From: Polynucleobacter sp. MWH-UH25E
Lineage (GTDB): Bacteria > Pseudomonadota > Gammaproteobacteria > Burkholderiales > Burkholderiaceae
DNA length: 64,000 nt
Reading direction: 5' to 3'
NCBI RefSeq assembly: GCF_018687095.1
Contig: NZ_CP061286.1
Coordinates: 372,001 to 436,000, forward strand
Shown in pieces: positions 7,338 through 16,067 of this stretch. The position numbers and the translations under genes are program-made. The notes under the pieces were generated by a model that saw only the letters and a program-made list of their open reading frames with translations, was not told the DNA's origin and searched no databases. Within the stretch, counting starts at the first letter, position 1, and every line of letters starts with the position of its first letter.

Positions 7338-9548
7338 ATGACACTCAAAAATACTTCACGTCGCGATTTCATTATTAAGGGCACCGTGCTTGGCGGCGGT
7401 CTCATGCTCGGCATTGGCGCCTTGCCAGAAAATGCCTTGGCCCAGACTGGTGCTCCATATGACCCCAATACACCTACCAAAGCGGGTGATGCAGAAGTCA
7501 ATGCCTGGGTAAGTATCAAGCCTGATGACACTGTTTATATTCGGATAGCTCGCTCAGAGATGGGGCAGGGAACTCGAACTGGCTTGGCGCAATTGGTGAC
7601 TGAAGAGTTGGAATGCAACTGGAAGAAGGTTAAAACACAGTCAGCCACACCAGGACAAAGCTTGGCACGCAAGCGTGTTTGGGGTGAGCACGGAACTGGT
7701 GGCAGTCGCGGCATCCGAATTTCTGAAGACTATGTGCGGCGTGGCGCTGCTGCTGCTCGCATCATGTTGCTCCAAGCGGCTGCCAATCAATGGAATGTTC
7801 CTGTTAGTGAATTGACTGTTGATAAAGGTGTGATCACGCACGTACCATCCGGTCGAAAAACAACTTACGGAAAAGTTGCTGAGCTGGCGTCCACCTTAAC
7901 GCCGCCTGATCCCCAGTCAATTACTCTCAGAGATCCACGCAAGTGGAAAGTAGCAGGACAGCCGTATGCGCGAATTGATACAGCCAATAAGGTCAACGGC
8001 TCTAAGGTGTATGGCGCTGATTTGCAAATGCCAGGCATGTTGTGCGCGTCAGTAAAGTCTTGCCCTGTTTTTGGCGGCAAGCTTGTGAGCTATGACGAGG
8101 CAAAGATTCGGGGAATGCGTGGTGTCAAAGGTGTTGTGCAGATTAACGATAGTACTGTTGCCGTCGTAGCTGATACATGGTGGCGCGCAAATACTGCTTT
8201 GAATGCTTTGCCGATTGTTTGGGATGAGGGTAAAGCTGCGAACGTATCGCAAGACGATATTAATAAGATGTTACGCGCTGGCTTGGATGAGCAAGGCGAC
8301 TTCTGGCAACGTAAAGTTGGCGATGCTCCTCAAGCAATTAATAGCTCCGCAAAGAAAGTCGAAGCAATTTATTACACTCCATATCGTGCTCACGTCACGA
8401 TGGAGCCAATGAACGCAACCGTGAAGATTAGTGGTGGCCGTGCTGAGGCTTGGGTGCCAACACAAAATGGCGAAGGCTCATTGGCAGCATTGTCAGAAGC
8501 TACCGGTATTCCTCTAGCGAACTGCGAAGTCTATAAGCTTGACTCAGGTTGCGGTCTTGGCCGTCGTGGTTCCACTCAAGACTTCACAACTTTTGCTGCA
8601 AAAGTCGCTATGAAATTTCCAGGCACTCCTGTAAAAGTGTTATGGAGTCGTGAAGAAGATATGACGCATGACTACTACCATCCGATTGCGATGGCGAAGA
8701 TGAGCGCGGGTATTGATGGTAGCGGCAATGTGACCGGTATGCATATCAAGGTGGCGGGTCAGTCTATTAACGCGACATTGGCGCCTTCAGCAATTAAGGA
8801 TGGTAAGGATGAGCGGCAATTGCAAGGTTTTTATGAAAAAGGCCCTGATGCTCAACTTGGTTATACCTTCCCAACCCTCTTGACGGAATACGTCATGAAA
8901 AATACCCATGTCCCAGTCGGGCCGTGGCGTGGCGTTAATACAAACCAGAACGGCATCTTTATGGAATGCTTTATGGATGAGTGTGCCAAGGCGGCAGGTA
9001 AAGATCCAGTGAAGTTTAGGCAGGCGGTTATGCAGAATCATCCAAAGCATTTGGGTGTACTCAATGCTGCTGCTGAGAAGGCGAATTGGGATAAGCCTTT
9101 GCCTGCAGGTACTTACCGTGGCGTTGCGCAATTCATGGGATATGCTAGCTACTCAGCATGCGTTGCCGAAGTATCGGTAGATGGGAACATGGTGCATGTG
9201 AAGCGACTAGTATTCGCTTTGAATTCAGGCCATGTCGTCAACCCTTACTTAACGCGTGAGCAAATTGAAGGTTCTGTGGCGATGGCTTTGGGAGCGATTT
9301 TCAATCCAGAAATCACCGTTGAGAACGGCCGCATTAAGCAACAGAATCTCGATTCTTATCCTCTCTTGAAATTGGCTTCAACCCCCAGGATTGAAACAGT
9401 TCTAGTGCCAACTTATGATTTCTGGGGTGGGGTAGGCGAGCCAACCATTTGTGTCGTTGGTCCCGCTGTCGCAAATGCAATATCGGCTGCGATTGGAAGG
9501 CCAGTGCGCAACTTCCCCCTTTATAAAGAAGGATTAAGTCTCGCTTAA
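7338..9548 (+). CDS. Molybdopterin-binding subunit of xanthine-oxidase-family enzyme, IorB type
   Basis: The 736-residue catalytic subunit that carries the molybdopterin cofactor and hydroxylates an aldehyde or N-heterocycle. A twin-arginine signal is at the N terminus (TSRRDFIIKG, residues 6-15, then a glycine-rich hydrophobic stretch to ALAQ), so the enzyme is exported, with its small subunit carried along. Motifs include MGQGTRTGLAQLVTEELE and GSRGIR. The Glu in WGGVGEPTI near the C terminus is the expected catalytic base. The ATG at 7338 has AAGGAGAAG before it; an upstream in-frame start at 7284 would overlap the small subunit and spoil the signal peptide. The true substrate cannot be read from sequence. 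No cytochrome or XdhC-like chaperone gene is adjacent. Confidence 0.9.
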   Translation: MTLKNTSRRDFIIKGTVLGGGLMLGIGALPENALAQTGAPYDPNTPTKAGDAEVNAWVSIKPDDTVYIRIARSEMGQGTRTGLAQLVTEELECNWKKVKTQSATPGQSLARKRVWGEHGTGGSRGIRISEDYVRRGAAAARIMLLQAAANQWNVPVSELTVDKGVITHVPSGRKTTYGKVAELASTLTPPDPQSITLRDPRKWKVAGQPYARIDTANKVNGSKVYGADLQMPGMLCASVKSCPVFGGKLVSYDEAKIRGMRGVKGVVQINDSTVAVVADTWWRANTALNALPIVWDEGKAANVSQDDINKMLRAGLDEQGDFWQRKVGDAPQAINSSAKKVEAIYYTPYRAHVTMEPMNATVKISGGRAEAWVPTQNGEGSLAALSEATGIPLANCEVYKLDSGCGLGRRGSTQDFTTFAAKVAMKFPGTPVKVLWSREEDMTHDYYHPIAMAKMSAGIDGSGNVTGMHIKVAGQSINATLAPSAIKDGKDERQLQGFYEKGPDAQLGYTFPTLLTEYVMKNTHVPVGPWRGVNTNQNGIFMECFMDECAKAAGKDPVKFRQAVMQNHPKHLGVLNAAAEKANWDKPLPAGTYRGVAQFMGYASYSACVAEVSVDGNMVHVKRLVFALNSGHVVNPYLTREQIEGSVAMALGAIFNPEITVENGRIKQQNLDSYPLLKLASTPRIETVLVPTYDFWGGVGEPTICVVGPAVANAISAAIGRPVRNFPLYKEGLSLA

Positions 9549-9568
9549 TTTCTTGGCTTGTCATATAG

Positions 9569-9603
9569 GGCTCCATCAGTTGAATGATTGGTGGAGCCAT
9601 TTT
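9569..9603 (+). terminator. Terminator after the molybdenum hydroxylase genes
   Basis: A stem GGCTCCA / TGGAGCC (9569-9575 and 9592-9598) is followed by ATTTTTAT. It separates this unit from msrQ. Confidence 0.75.
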
Positions 9604-9626
9604 TATATTTGGCTTACCATGGCGTA

Positions 9627-10223
9627 ATGCAGGTGAATCTCAAGCTCTCTAAAAGCATTCTATTTATTGTTGCGCTAATACCCTTAGGGCGCTTACTGTG
9701 GTTGGCAAATAGCGATGGCTTTGGAGCTAACCCAATCGAATTTATTACCCGTTCAACAGGTACCTGGGCTTTGGTATTTTTATGTATTACCCTCGCCATG
9801 ACTCCAATGCGCATGATCACGGGCTCTGTCGTATGGATTAAGTTCCGTCGTATGTTGGGGCTCTTTTGTTTCTTTTACGCCTTTCTGCATTTCGTAATTT
9901 GGCTCTATTTAGACCAATCGCTAGATTTACAAGCAATGATTCATGATGTGCTCAAGCGCCCATTCATTACGATGGGCTTCTTAAGCCTCATATTGTTACT
10001 GCCTCTAGCATTCACATCTAATCAATGGGCGATTCGTAAACTAGGAAGGCGATGGACTGTATTGCATAAGCTGGTTTACATCATTGCTTGTACAGTCATC
10101 GCCCACTACTGGTGGCATAAAGCCGGAAAAAATGACTTGGGAACAGTGGCAATATATGCGGGCGCGATTGTTGGCTTACTCTCTCTGCGCTTACCTGTAA
10201 TTCGTAGATGGTTTGCAGTCTAA
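9627..10223 (+). CDS. msrQ: Haem-binding membrane subunit MsrQ (YedZ)
   Basis: A 198-residue integral membrane protein with about six hydrophobic helices, matching the MsrQ/YedZ family of the ferric-reductase-like transmembrane domain. It contains GTWALVFLCITLAMTP, then RRMLGLFCFFYAFLHFVIW and LHKLVYIIACTVIAHYWW, with the conserved histidines that bind haem b. It passes electrons from the respiratory chain to periplasmic MsrP. An in-frame TTG at 9588 lies within the terminator of the preceding unit, so the ATG at 9627 is the likely start. In most bacteria msrQ directly follows msrP; here the two are more than 7 kb apart on the same strand. Confidence 0.9.
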   Translation: MQVNLKLSKSILFIVALIPLGRLLWLANSDGFGANPIEFITRSTGTWALVFLCITLAMTPMRMITGSVVWIKFRRMLGLFCFFYAFLHFVIWLYLDQSLDLQAMIHDVLKRPFITMGFLSLILLLPLAFTSNQWAIRKLGRRWTVLHKLVYIIACTVIAHYWWHKAGKNDLGTVAIYAGAIVGLLSLRLPVIRRWFAV

Positions 10224-10245
10224 AACCCCAAAAACCAATAAGTCT

Positions 10246-10869
10246 TTATTCGGAGAAGGCGAGTTCCGGAATCGAATCTAAATTCAATAATTCGAGCGCA
10301 GTATCGGGAGTGGCATTGAGCCAGCGATCAAATAATTCTGGTCGCAATGGAACAACTGTGCGCTTTTCATCTTCTGGCTTATGACAACGTCGCATGATGG
10401 GATGTTCGCTGGCATCAATCGTGAGCATTGAGAACGACACAATCAATTCACCTGTTTCTGGTTCAGTCCAGGTATCCCAAATGGAAGCAATTGCCATAGG
10501 CTCTTGGTTGGCTTGGCTAATTTTTGTTCTGACTGCTTTTCCGGATTCATAACAGGGTTCGTAAAAAGCATCCGCTAGAGCCAATGCATAGTGTCGCTTT
10601 GACCATGCGTGCTTATAAGAAGGCTTTTCGCTAACCGTTTCAGATCGAGCGTTATAGGTTTTCCTGCCAAAATCTTCGTCTTTTGCCCATGCCGGAATGA
10701 GCCCAAAGCGAGCAGGGCCAATTGCAGTTCGTTGGGTATTGTGGCTCTTAAGAACAATCATTCCTGGATAGGTCGGAAAAACATCATGGGCGCTTGACGG
10801 TGGCAACTCTAGGTCAAAGTGGGCTTTGACCCAAGCATTATTGGCGGTGGTGAGGTATTGAACACACAT
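10246..10869 (-). CDS. SOS response-associated peptidase (SRAP / YedK, HMCES family)
   Basis: A 207-residue SRAP-domain protein. Cys2, which becomes the N-terminal residue after removal of Met, is the nucleophile that forms a thiazolidine crosslink with abasic sites in single-stranded DNA. Asn73 in YNARSET and Glu104 in ADAFYEP match the family's active-site Asn and Glu, and EHPIMRRCHKP carries the conserved His. The protein shields abasic sites at replication forks. No LexA box is evident in the short space between it and the divergent parvulin gene, so SOS control here is unproven. Confidence 0.88.
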   Translation of the reverse strand: MCVQYLTTANNAWVKAHFDLELPPSSAHDVFPTYPGMIVLKSHNTQRTAIGPARFGLIPAWAKDEDFGRKTYNARSETVSEKPSYKHAWSKRHYALALADAFYEPCYESGKAVRTKISQANQEPMAIASIWDTWTEPETGELIVSFSMLTIDASEHPIMRRCHKPEDEKRTVVPLRPELFDRWLNATPDTALELLNLDSIPELAFSE

Positions 10870-10940
10870 AAAGCTATTTTACTGACGGTAATGATGGCTT
10901 CAGCTGTTACCATTGAGTCTCTATAGATAAGAGAGTCCTT

Positions 10941-11756
10941 ATGAGAAAACTAGTATTCAAAAGCCTATTGATTGCTGCGCTTGGTGCTGCAACAAGCTCA
11001 ATTTATGCCCAGCAAAGTGGATTGCCAATTAATGCGGCTGCTTCCGTTAATGGCGCCATCATCACCAATGATATGGTTGAGCAAGGAATTCGAGTTGCGC
11101 TATCTCAAGGCCAGAAAGATTCCCCTGAATTACGTAAAGCAGTGATCGAGAAATATATTGAAGTGTTATTACTTTCTCAGCAGGCCGAGAAAGACGGATT
11201 GGCAAATTCTGATAAGGCCAATACGCAACTAGCCATGATTCGCCAAAACTACTTAGCGGATCTAGAGTTAGCCACATTCATGGAAAAAAATCCTATTACC
11301 GATGCTGATGTGCGTGCTGAGTACAACAAGCAGGTGGGATCTTTAGGCCCGCAAGGCATGATTGTGGAATACAAGATCAGCGATATTGCTGTTGCAAGTG
11401 AAGCAGATGCTCAAGCAGCGATGAGTCGTATTAAAAAGGGTGAAGCCTTTGATAAGGTTGCTCGTAGTGTTTCCCTTGCCCCAAATAAGGCTCAGGGTGG
11501 GGCGGCTGGCTGGGTTCAGCCCGGCCAACTTCCGCAGCCATTGTCTGCTGCCATTGCCAACCTAAACAAAGGCCAAGTATCTGCCCCAATTCAGATGCAA
11601 CAGGGCTGGTATTTAATTAAGGTGGAGGATAAGCGCTCAAGCAAGCCGCCAACATTTGAGCAGGCAGAAAAAGCTGTCCGAGCAGGTCTGATGCAGAAAA
11701 AGCAATTTGAGTTCTTATCTCAGCTTGCTAAAGATTCTAAGATCGTAGTTCAGTAA
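10941..11756 (+). CDS. Periplasmic peptidyl-prolyl cis-trans isomerase, parvulin type
   Basis: A 271-residue exported foldase. A signal peptide (MRKLVFKSLLIAALGAATSSIYA-QQ) is followed by a helical SurA/PrsA-like N domain (about residues 28-125). A rotamase domain comes next (about residues 135-235: SDIAVASEADAQAAM, GEAFDKVARSVSLAP, GGAAGWVQPGQLP, GWYLIKVED). It helps periplasmic and outer-membrane proteins to fold. It stands alone, with a divergent SRAP gene upstream and a terminator 4 nt after its stop. Confidence 0.88.
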   Translation: MRKLVFKSLLIAALGAATSSIYAQQSGLPINAAASVNGAIITNDMVEQGIRVALSQGQKDSPELRKAVIEKYIEVLLLSQQAEKDGLANSDKANTQLAMIRQNYLADLELATFMEKNPITDADVRAEYNKQVGSLGPQGMIVEYKISDIAVASEADAQAAMSRIKKGEAFDKVARSVSLAPNKAQGGAAGWVQPGQLPQPLSAAIANLNKGQVSAPIQMQQGWYLIKVEDKRSSKPPTFEQAEKAVRAGLMQKKQFEFLSQLAKDSKIVVQ

Positions 11757-11758
11757 AA

Positions 11759-11782
11759 AAGGCCCCTCGGGGCCTTTTGATT
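11759..11782 (+). terminator. Terminator between the parvulin gene and folA
   Basis: GGCCCC-TC-GGGGCC (11761-11774) is followed by TTTTGATTTT and preceded by AAAAAA, so it can work in both directions for the two convergent units. Confidence 0.85.
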
Positions 11783-11788
11783 TTGCGC

Positions 11789-12277
11789 TTATTTGCGCTC
11801 TAGAGTGACAAAGGCAAAATGAATACCATTCTCTGATCCCGGTACACGCTCGACCTCTTTCCAATCGGATGCGTTTGGGATTTCAAAGAAGGTATCGCCA
11901 CCTTCTATGTCGATGTCAATTTCCGTTACATATAGACGGTCGGCTCTATCAAATGCTTGTTTGAATAACTGTTCTCCGCCAATCACAAACACTCTTGGTG
12001 AATCAGAAAGGCTAGCCAGTGCTTGATCTAATGAGCTTGCAAGTTCCGCACCCGCAGGTGAGTAGTCAGCATTGCGACTAACGACAATATTGCGACGTCC
12101 AGGTAGTGGGCGGCCAATAGATTCCCAGGTCTTTCTTCCCATGATGACAGGATGACCCATGGTGACGCGTTTAAAAAACTGGAGGTCAGCTGAAATTTTC
12201 CAGGGCATCTGGTTGTCGCGACCAATCACGTGGTTACGTGAACGAGCAACAATCATGGAGATGGCAGGTTGAGTCAT
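11789..12277 (-). CDS. folA: Dihydrofolate reductase
   Basis: The 162-residue DHFR reduces dihydrofolate to tetrahydrofolate with NADPH. The motifs are ISMIVARSRNHVIGRDNQMPW, the folate-binding segment with DLQFFKRVT, the NADPH motif VIMGRKTWESIGRPLPGRRN and FVIGGEQLF. The catalytic acid is Asp in the ADLQFF segment. It lies 7 nt downstream of thyA, whose reaction produces the dihydrofolate it reduces, so the two form an operon. Confidence 0.96.
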   Translation of the reverse strand: MTQPAISMIVARSRNHVIGRDNQMPWKISADLQFFKRVTMGHPVIMGRKTWESIGRPLPGRRNIVVSRNADYSPAGAELASSLDQALASLSDSPRVFVIGGEQLFKQAFDRADRLYVTEIDIDIEGGDTFFEIPNASDWKEVERVPGSENGIHFAFVTLERK

Positions 12278-12284
12278 AAGTTAA

Positions 12285-13079
12285 TTAAACAGCCACAGGA
12301 GCTTTGATATGTGGATGGGATTCGTAGCCAACGATTTCAAAATCCTCAAATTCATATTCAAAAATAGAATTTGGTTTGCGTAGGATATTGAGTTTTGGTA
12401 AAGGGAAAAAGTCTCTAGATAGCTGTAGGTCGACTTGCTCCAGATGGTTGCTATATAAATGGCAATCGCCACCGGTCCAAATAAAGTCACCCACTTCTAA
12501 ATTGCATTGTTGAGCCATCATATGGGTCAAGAGGGCATAGCTTGCAATGTTGAAAGGCACGCCTAAGAAGATATCGGCGCTACGCTGATAAAGCTGGCAG
12601 GACAGTTTGCCATCTGCAACATAGAACTGAAAGAATGCATGGCAAGGTGCTAATGCCATGCGCGGAATATCAGCTACGTTCCAGGCGGAAACAATAATAC
12701 GGCGTGAGTCAGGATTCTTCTTGATGGTCTCAACCACTTCAGAGATCTGATCAATGTGTTGACCATTTGGTGCTGGCCATGAGCGCCATTGATATCCATA
12801 GATTGGGCCAAGATCGCCATCGGGTGCGGCCCATTCGTTCCAGATCGACACGCCACGCTCTTTGAGCCAATTGTTGTCTGTACTGCCCTTGAGGAACCAG
12901 AGCAATTCATAAATGATGGACTTGAGGTGTAGCTTCTTGGTTGTCACCATTGGGAAGCCATCAGCCAGGTTAAAGCGCATCTGATGCCCAAATACAGAGA
13001 TCGTGCCTGTGCCAGTCCTATCGGACTTTTTAACGCCCTTAGCAAGGACTTCTTTCATGAGATCGTGATATTGGCGCAT
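12285..13079 (-). CDS. thyA: Thymidylate synthase
   Basis: The 264-residue thymidylate synthase of the ThyA type methylates dUMP to dTMP with methylene-tetrahydrofolate. The nucleophile is the Cys in MALAPCHAFFQFYV. RSDRTGTGT-like KKSDRTGTGTISVFGHQMRF, YQRSADIFLGVPFNIASYALL and the closing PHIKAPVAV are all canonical. The length is equal to that of the E. coli enzyme. It is the first gene of a thyA-folA pair. Confidence 0.97.
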   Translation of the reverse strand: MRQYHDLMKEVLAKGVKKSDRTGTGTISVFGHQMRFNLADGFPMVTTKKLHLKSIIYELLWFLKGSTDNNWLKERGVSIWNEWAAPDGDLGPIYGYQWRSWPAPNGQHIDQISEVVETIKKNPDSRRIIVSAWNVADIPRMALAPCHAFFQFYVADGKLSCQLYQRSADIFLGVPFNIASYALLTHMMAQQCNLEVGDFIWTGGDCHLYSNHLEQVDLQLSRDFFPLPKLNILRKPNSIFEYEFEDFEIVGYESHPHIKAPVAV

Positions 13080-13136
13080 AGGGTAGAGACTAAATTAAGT
13101 ACTAAGTATTGTTGATTAATTGCTAATAAGGATAGC

Positions 13137-14180
13137 TTACTCGAATGTGGGCGACTGCACCCCAAGGGCTTTATGCAGCTTGGTAGAGGTGGTGGTGTAT
13201 TGCAGCTGAATCAGCTTTTCGGGGTTCAAATAGGCGGCTGCGGCAAAGGCAGCTAAGGCAGCCTCATGAAAGCCCGACAAAATCAGCTTTTTCTTTCCGG
13301 GGTAGATATTGATATCGCCGACTGCGTAAATGCCTGGAATACTAGTCTGAAATTTCTCGGTATCAACGGCAATTTGTTTGCGGTCGATATCTAAGCCCCA
13401 CTCGGCGATTGGGCCTAATTTTGGAGAAAGGCCAAAGAAGATCAAAAGATCATCTAGCGCCAGTGAATGGGCATTTCCTTCAATATTGTCTATGGCAATG
13501 TTGGTCAAAATTCCATCCTGAATTTCAAGATCGGTAATTTGGCCTATCAGCAATTGAATTTTTCCTTCATCACAGAGCTCGCGCATTTTTGCAATCGATT
13601 GTGGTGCCGCTTTAAATTCATTGCGACGATGAATCAGGGTGACGCTTGCTGCGGAGTTAGCAAAATACAAAGCCCAATCTAGCGCAGCATCCCCACCACC
13701 ACAGATGACAATACGTTTACTTGTAAATTTTTCCGGTTGTTTAACATGGTAGAAAACTTGCTTACCAACTAGAGATTCAATGCCCTCGAGATTAAGCAGT
13801 CTGGGCTGGAAGGCGCCAACCCCTGCGGCTATAAATACAGTCTTTGTTAGAAAAGATTTGTTTTCTGAGGTCGTTAATAGAAATCGACCATCTTCTTGTT
13901 GCTCAAGATTCGTAACGTCTTGCCCTAAATGAAATTGGGGCTTAAATGGTTCGATTTGTTTCAGTAAATTGTTGACAAGCTCGCGACCGGTACAAACAGG
14001 CACTGCAGGAATGTCGTAGATCGGTTTGTCAGGATAAAGCTCAATGCATTGACCGCCAATTTCTGGCAAAGCATCAATGACGTGCGCTTTAATTTCTAGG
14101 AGGCCAAGTTCAAAAACTTGAAAGAGCCCCACAGGACCGGCGCCAATGATGACTGCATCAGCTTCTGTGGGGGAGTGCAA
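13137..14180 (-). CDS. Ferredoxin--NADP reductase, thioredoxin-reductase-like (type 2)
   Basis: A 347-residue flavoprotein with two dinucleotide-binding motifs. The first is for FAD (DAVIIGAGPVGLFQVFELG, residues 9-27) and the second for NADPH (RIVICGGGDAALDWAL). The late FAD motif is PGIYAVGDIN. It lacks the CxxC redox pair of true thioredoxin reductases, and GGQCIELYPDKPIYDIPA identifies the ferredoxin/flavodoxin-NADP reductase group. It lies 60 nt downstream of fdxA on the same strand, which suggests that ferredoxin is its partner. Confidence 0.9.
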   Translation of the reverse strand: MHSPTEADAVIIGAGPVGLFQVFELGLLEIKAHVIDALPEIGGQCIELYPDKPIYDIPAVPVCTGRELVNNLLKQIEPFKPQFHLGQDVTNLEQQEDGRFLLTTSENKSFLTKTVFIAAGVGAFQPRLLNLEGIESLVGKQVFYHVKQPEKFTSKRIVICGGGDAALDWALYFANSAASVTLIHRRNEFKAAPQSIAKMRELCDEGKIQLLIGQITDLEIQDGILTNIAIDNIEGNAHSLALDDLLIFFGLSPKLGPIAEWGLDIDRKQIAVDTEKFQTSIPGIYAVGDINIYPGKKKLILSGFHEAALAAFAAAAYLNPEKLIQLQYTTTSTKLHKALGVQSPTFE

Positions 14181-14240
14181 AGTAGTTCTCTTACTTAATT
14201 AATGTAATGAGTTAATGCAATTAGCTAATACGCGAAGGAT

Positions 14241-14564
14241 TTATTTCTGCAGCTGATCAAGTTTGTTTTTAACGTCTTTCCACTCTTCAGCATCTGGAAG
14301 TGCTGCTTTAGATTTAGTGATTGAAGTCCAGGATGGAGCTAACTCAGCATTGAGCTTAATGAAAGCTTGTTGATCACCTGGCACATCATCTTCAGCATAA
14401 ATAGCATTTACAGGGCACTCAGGAACACACACTGCGCAATCAATGCACTCATCTGGATCAATCACTAAAAAATTAGGGCCTTCGCGAAAGCAATCCACTG
14501 GGCAAACATCAACGCAGTCGGTATATTTGCAGCGGATGCAGGATTCGGTAACAACGTAAGTCAT
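14241..14564 (-). CDS. fdxA: Seven-iron ferredoxin FdxA
   Basis: A 107-residue ferredoxin. Cys9, Cys12, Cys17, Cys21, Cys25 and Cys40, Cys43, Cys46, Cys50 reproduce the Azotobacter FdI arrangement, offset by one: Cys9, Cys17 and Cys50 for a 3Fe-4S cluster, and Cys21, Cys40, Cys43 and Cys46 for a 4Fe-4S cluster. The C-terminal extension (SWTSITKSKAALPDAEEWK) is typical. It is an electron carrier, probably reduced or oxidised by the reductase encoded next to it. Confidence 0.95.
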   Translation of the reverse strand: MTYVVTESCIRCKYTDCVDVCPVDCFREGPNFLVIDPDECIDCAVCVPECPVNAIYAEDDVPGDQQAFIKLNAELAPSWTSITKSKAALPDAEEWKDVKNKLDQLQK

Positions 14565-14661
14565 GGTTTTAATGAGTCAAGCCCGATAGGTGGGGCTAAT
14601 AAGTTGTAAAACATCAATTTTAGCCGAAATGCCCCAATCTATTTGAGGTAAAGTTCCCCCT

Positions 14662-15675
14662 ATGAATACACCGACTAATACCCAAAATACCAGTACAAAA
14701 CCCAAAATTCTGGTCGCTAGAGCGATATTTCCGGAGGCTTTAGCCAAATTAGAGCAGGCCTTTGAGGTTCGATCCAATCAAGACGATGTGATTTTCACGC
14801 CCGAGCAATTGCAAGAGGAGCTCTCAGGAGTTGTAGGGGCTTTAGTAGCCGGAAGTGAGCGCATCGATGCAAATGCTTTGGCAAATGCAAAAGATTTAAA
14901 AGTCGTTGCCAATATCTCAGTGGGGTATAACAACTTTGATGTTCCAGCAATTACTTCCGCTGGTGTAATGGCAACAAACACTCCGGATGTGCTAACCGAT
15001 ACTACAGCCGATTTTGGATTTGCATTGTTGATGGCAACTGCTAGAAGAATTACAGAGTCAGAGCATTGGGTGCGAGCGGGTCACTGGGATAAATGGTCGA
15101 TTGTCAATAATCCGCTTGGCATGGATTTACATCACAGCACTATTGGCATTATTGGCATGGGTCGCATCGGACAAGGAATTGCTAAGCGTGCATTGGGATT
15201 TGGTATGAATGTGATCTATCACAACCGTAGTCGCTTATCAGATTCTGATGAGAAAGCGTGTGGAGCAAAGTATGTTTCCAAGGAAGAATTATTACGTACG
15301 GCCGATCACGTTGTCTTAGTATTGCCCTACACATCAGAGAGTCATCACACCATTGGCGCAAAAGAGATTGCTCTCATGAAACCCACGGCAACCCTGATTA
15401 ATATTGCCCGGGGCGGGATTGTGGATGATTTGGCATTGGCCCAAGCATTGAAAGAGAAAAAGATTTTTGCCGCCGGTTTGGATGTCTTTGAAGGCGAACC
15501 CAAAGTCAATCCTGAGTTACTTAAGCTTAGTAATGTTGTCCTTGCCCCTCATATCGCTAGCGCGACAGAGAAGACACGCAGAGCCATGGTGGATTTAGCT
15601 ATTGAAAATGTTATAGCTGCGCTATCAGGAAAAAGGCCGCCGAGCTTAATAAATGCGGAAGTTTTTAAAGGTTAA
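14662..15675 (+). CDS. 2-hydroxyacid dehydrogenase, probable glyoxylate/hydroxypyruvate reductase
   Basis: A 337-residue member of the D-isomer-specific 2-hydroxyacid dehydrogenases. The NAD(P) motif is GIIGMGRIGQGIAKRALGFG and the catalytic Arg is in NIARGGIVDD. The Glu is in GLDVFEGEP and the His in APHIASAT. Motifs such as NISVGYNNFD and NTPDVLTDTTADF are those of the GhrB/GyaR glyoxylate-hydroxypyruvate reductases. The coenzyme and exact substrate cannot be fixed. It is a single gene, divergent from fdxA and closed by a terminator. Confidence 0.85.
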   Translation: MNTPTNTQNTSTKPKILVARAIFPEALAKLEQAFEVRSNQDDVIFTPEQLQEELSGVVGALVAGSERIDANALANAKDLKVVANISVGYNNFDVPAITSAGVMATNTPDVLTDTTADFGFALLMATARRITESEHWVRAGHWDKWSIVNNPLGMDLHHSTIGIIGMGRIGQGIAKRALGFGMNVIYHNRSRLSDSDEKACGAKYVSKEELLRTADHVVLVLPYTSESHHTIGAKEIALMKPTATLINIARGGIVDDLALAQALKEKKIFAAGLDVFEGEPKVNPELLKLSNVVLAPHIASATEKTRRAMVDLAIENVIAALSGKRPPSLINAEVFKG

Positions 15676-15712
15676 GTAATAACGATTACGAATCAAGACC
15701 TACAAAATAAAA

Positions 15713-15738
15713 AACGCCGAGAATCTCGGCGTTTTTTA
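15713..15738 (+). terminator. Terminator after the hydroxyacid dehydrogenase gene
   Basis: AACGCCGA-GAATC-TCGGCGTT (15713-15733) is followed by a T run and preceded by an A run. It can serve both the + strand gene and the convergent small membrane protein gene. Confidence 0.88.
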
Positions 15739-15761
15739 TTAAACCTAGCTAAGCTAATAAA

Positions 15762-16055
15762 TCACTCGGCTTCAATTTCTTCTGGCAGTTCGCGTAGTGC
15801 AAGTTCAATGCCACCGAATTTTCCAGCAACCCAGTTATAGACCTTGCAGGCAACCCACAGCAATCCAAAGCCTAGTAAGGCATTTAGGATCAAAGCAGAT
15901 AGAACCGTAAAACCAGGAATAGCGCCATCACGAATAAAGGCAACAAACAAAGCCAGCAAAACGATTGGAACCGAGAAGCAGAGATAAACCAGGACGAGTG
16001 TTTTAGCTGTATGCGTTGGATCGAGGAAGGCGAGTTCTTTTTTGGTTAGTTTCAT
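15762..16055 (-). CDS. Small two-helix membrane protein, unknown function
   Basis: A 97-residue protein not recognised as a named family. It has a charged N terminus (MKLTKKELAFLDPTHTAK) and two hydrophobic helices, about residues 18-43 and 48-70, joined by a short RDGAIPG turn. An acidic tail ends ELPEEIEAE. It is probably in the inner membrane. It lies 12 nt after moeA on the same strand and so is probably cotranscribed with the molybdenum cofactor genes, but no functional link can be claimed. Confidence 0.65.
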   Translation of the reverse strand: MKLTKKELAFLDPTHTAKTLVLVYLCFSVPIVLLALFVAFIRDGAIPGFTVLSALILNALLGFGLLWVACKVYNWVAGKFGGIELALRELPEEIEAE

Positions 16056-16067
16056 GATGGTGCAATC

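Noticed and set aside
9588..9626. Upstream TTG start for msrQ
   Set aside because: It lies in the terminator hairpin of the preceding unit; the ATG at 9627 gives the normal family length.
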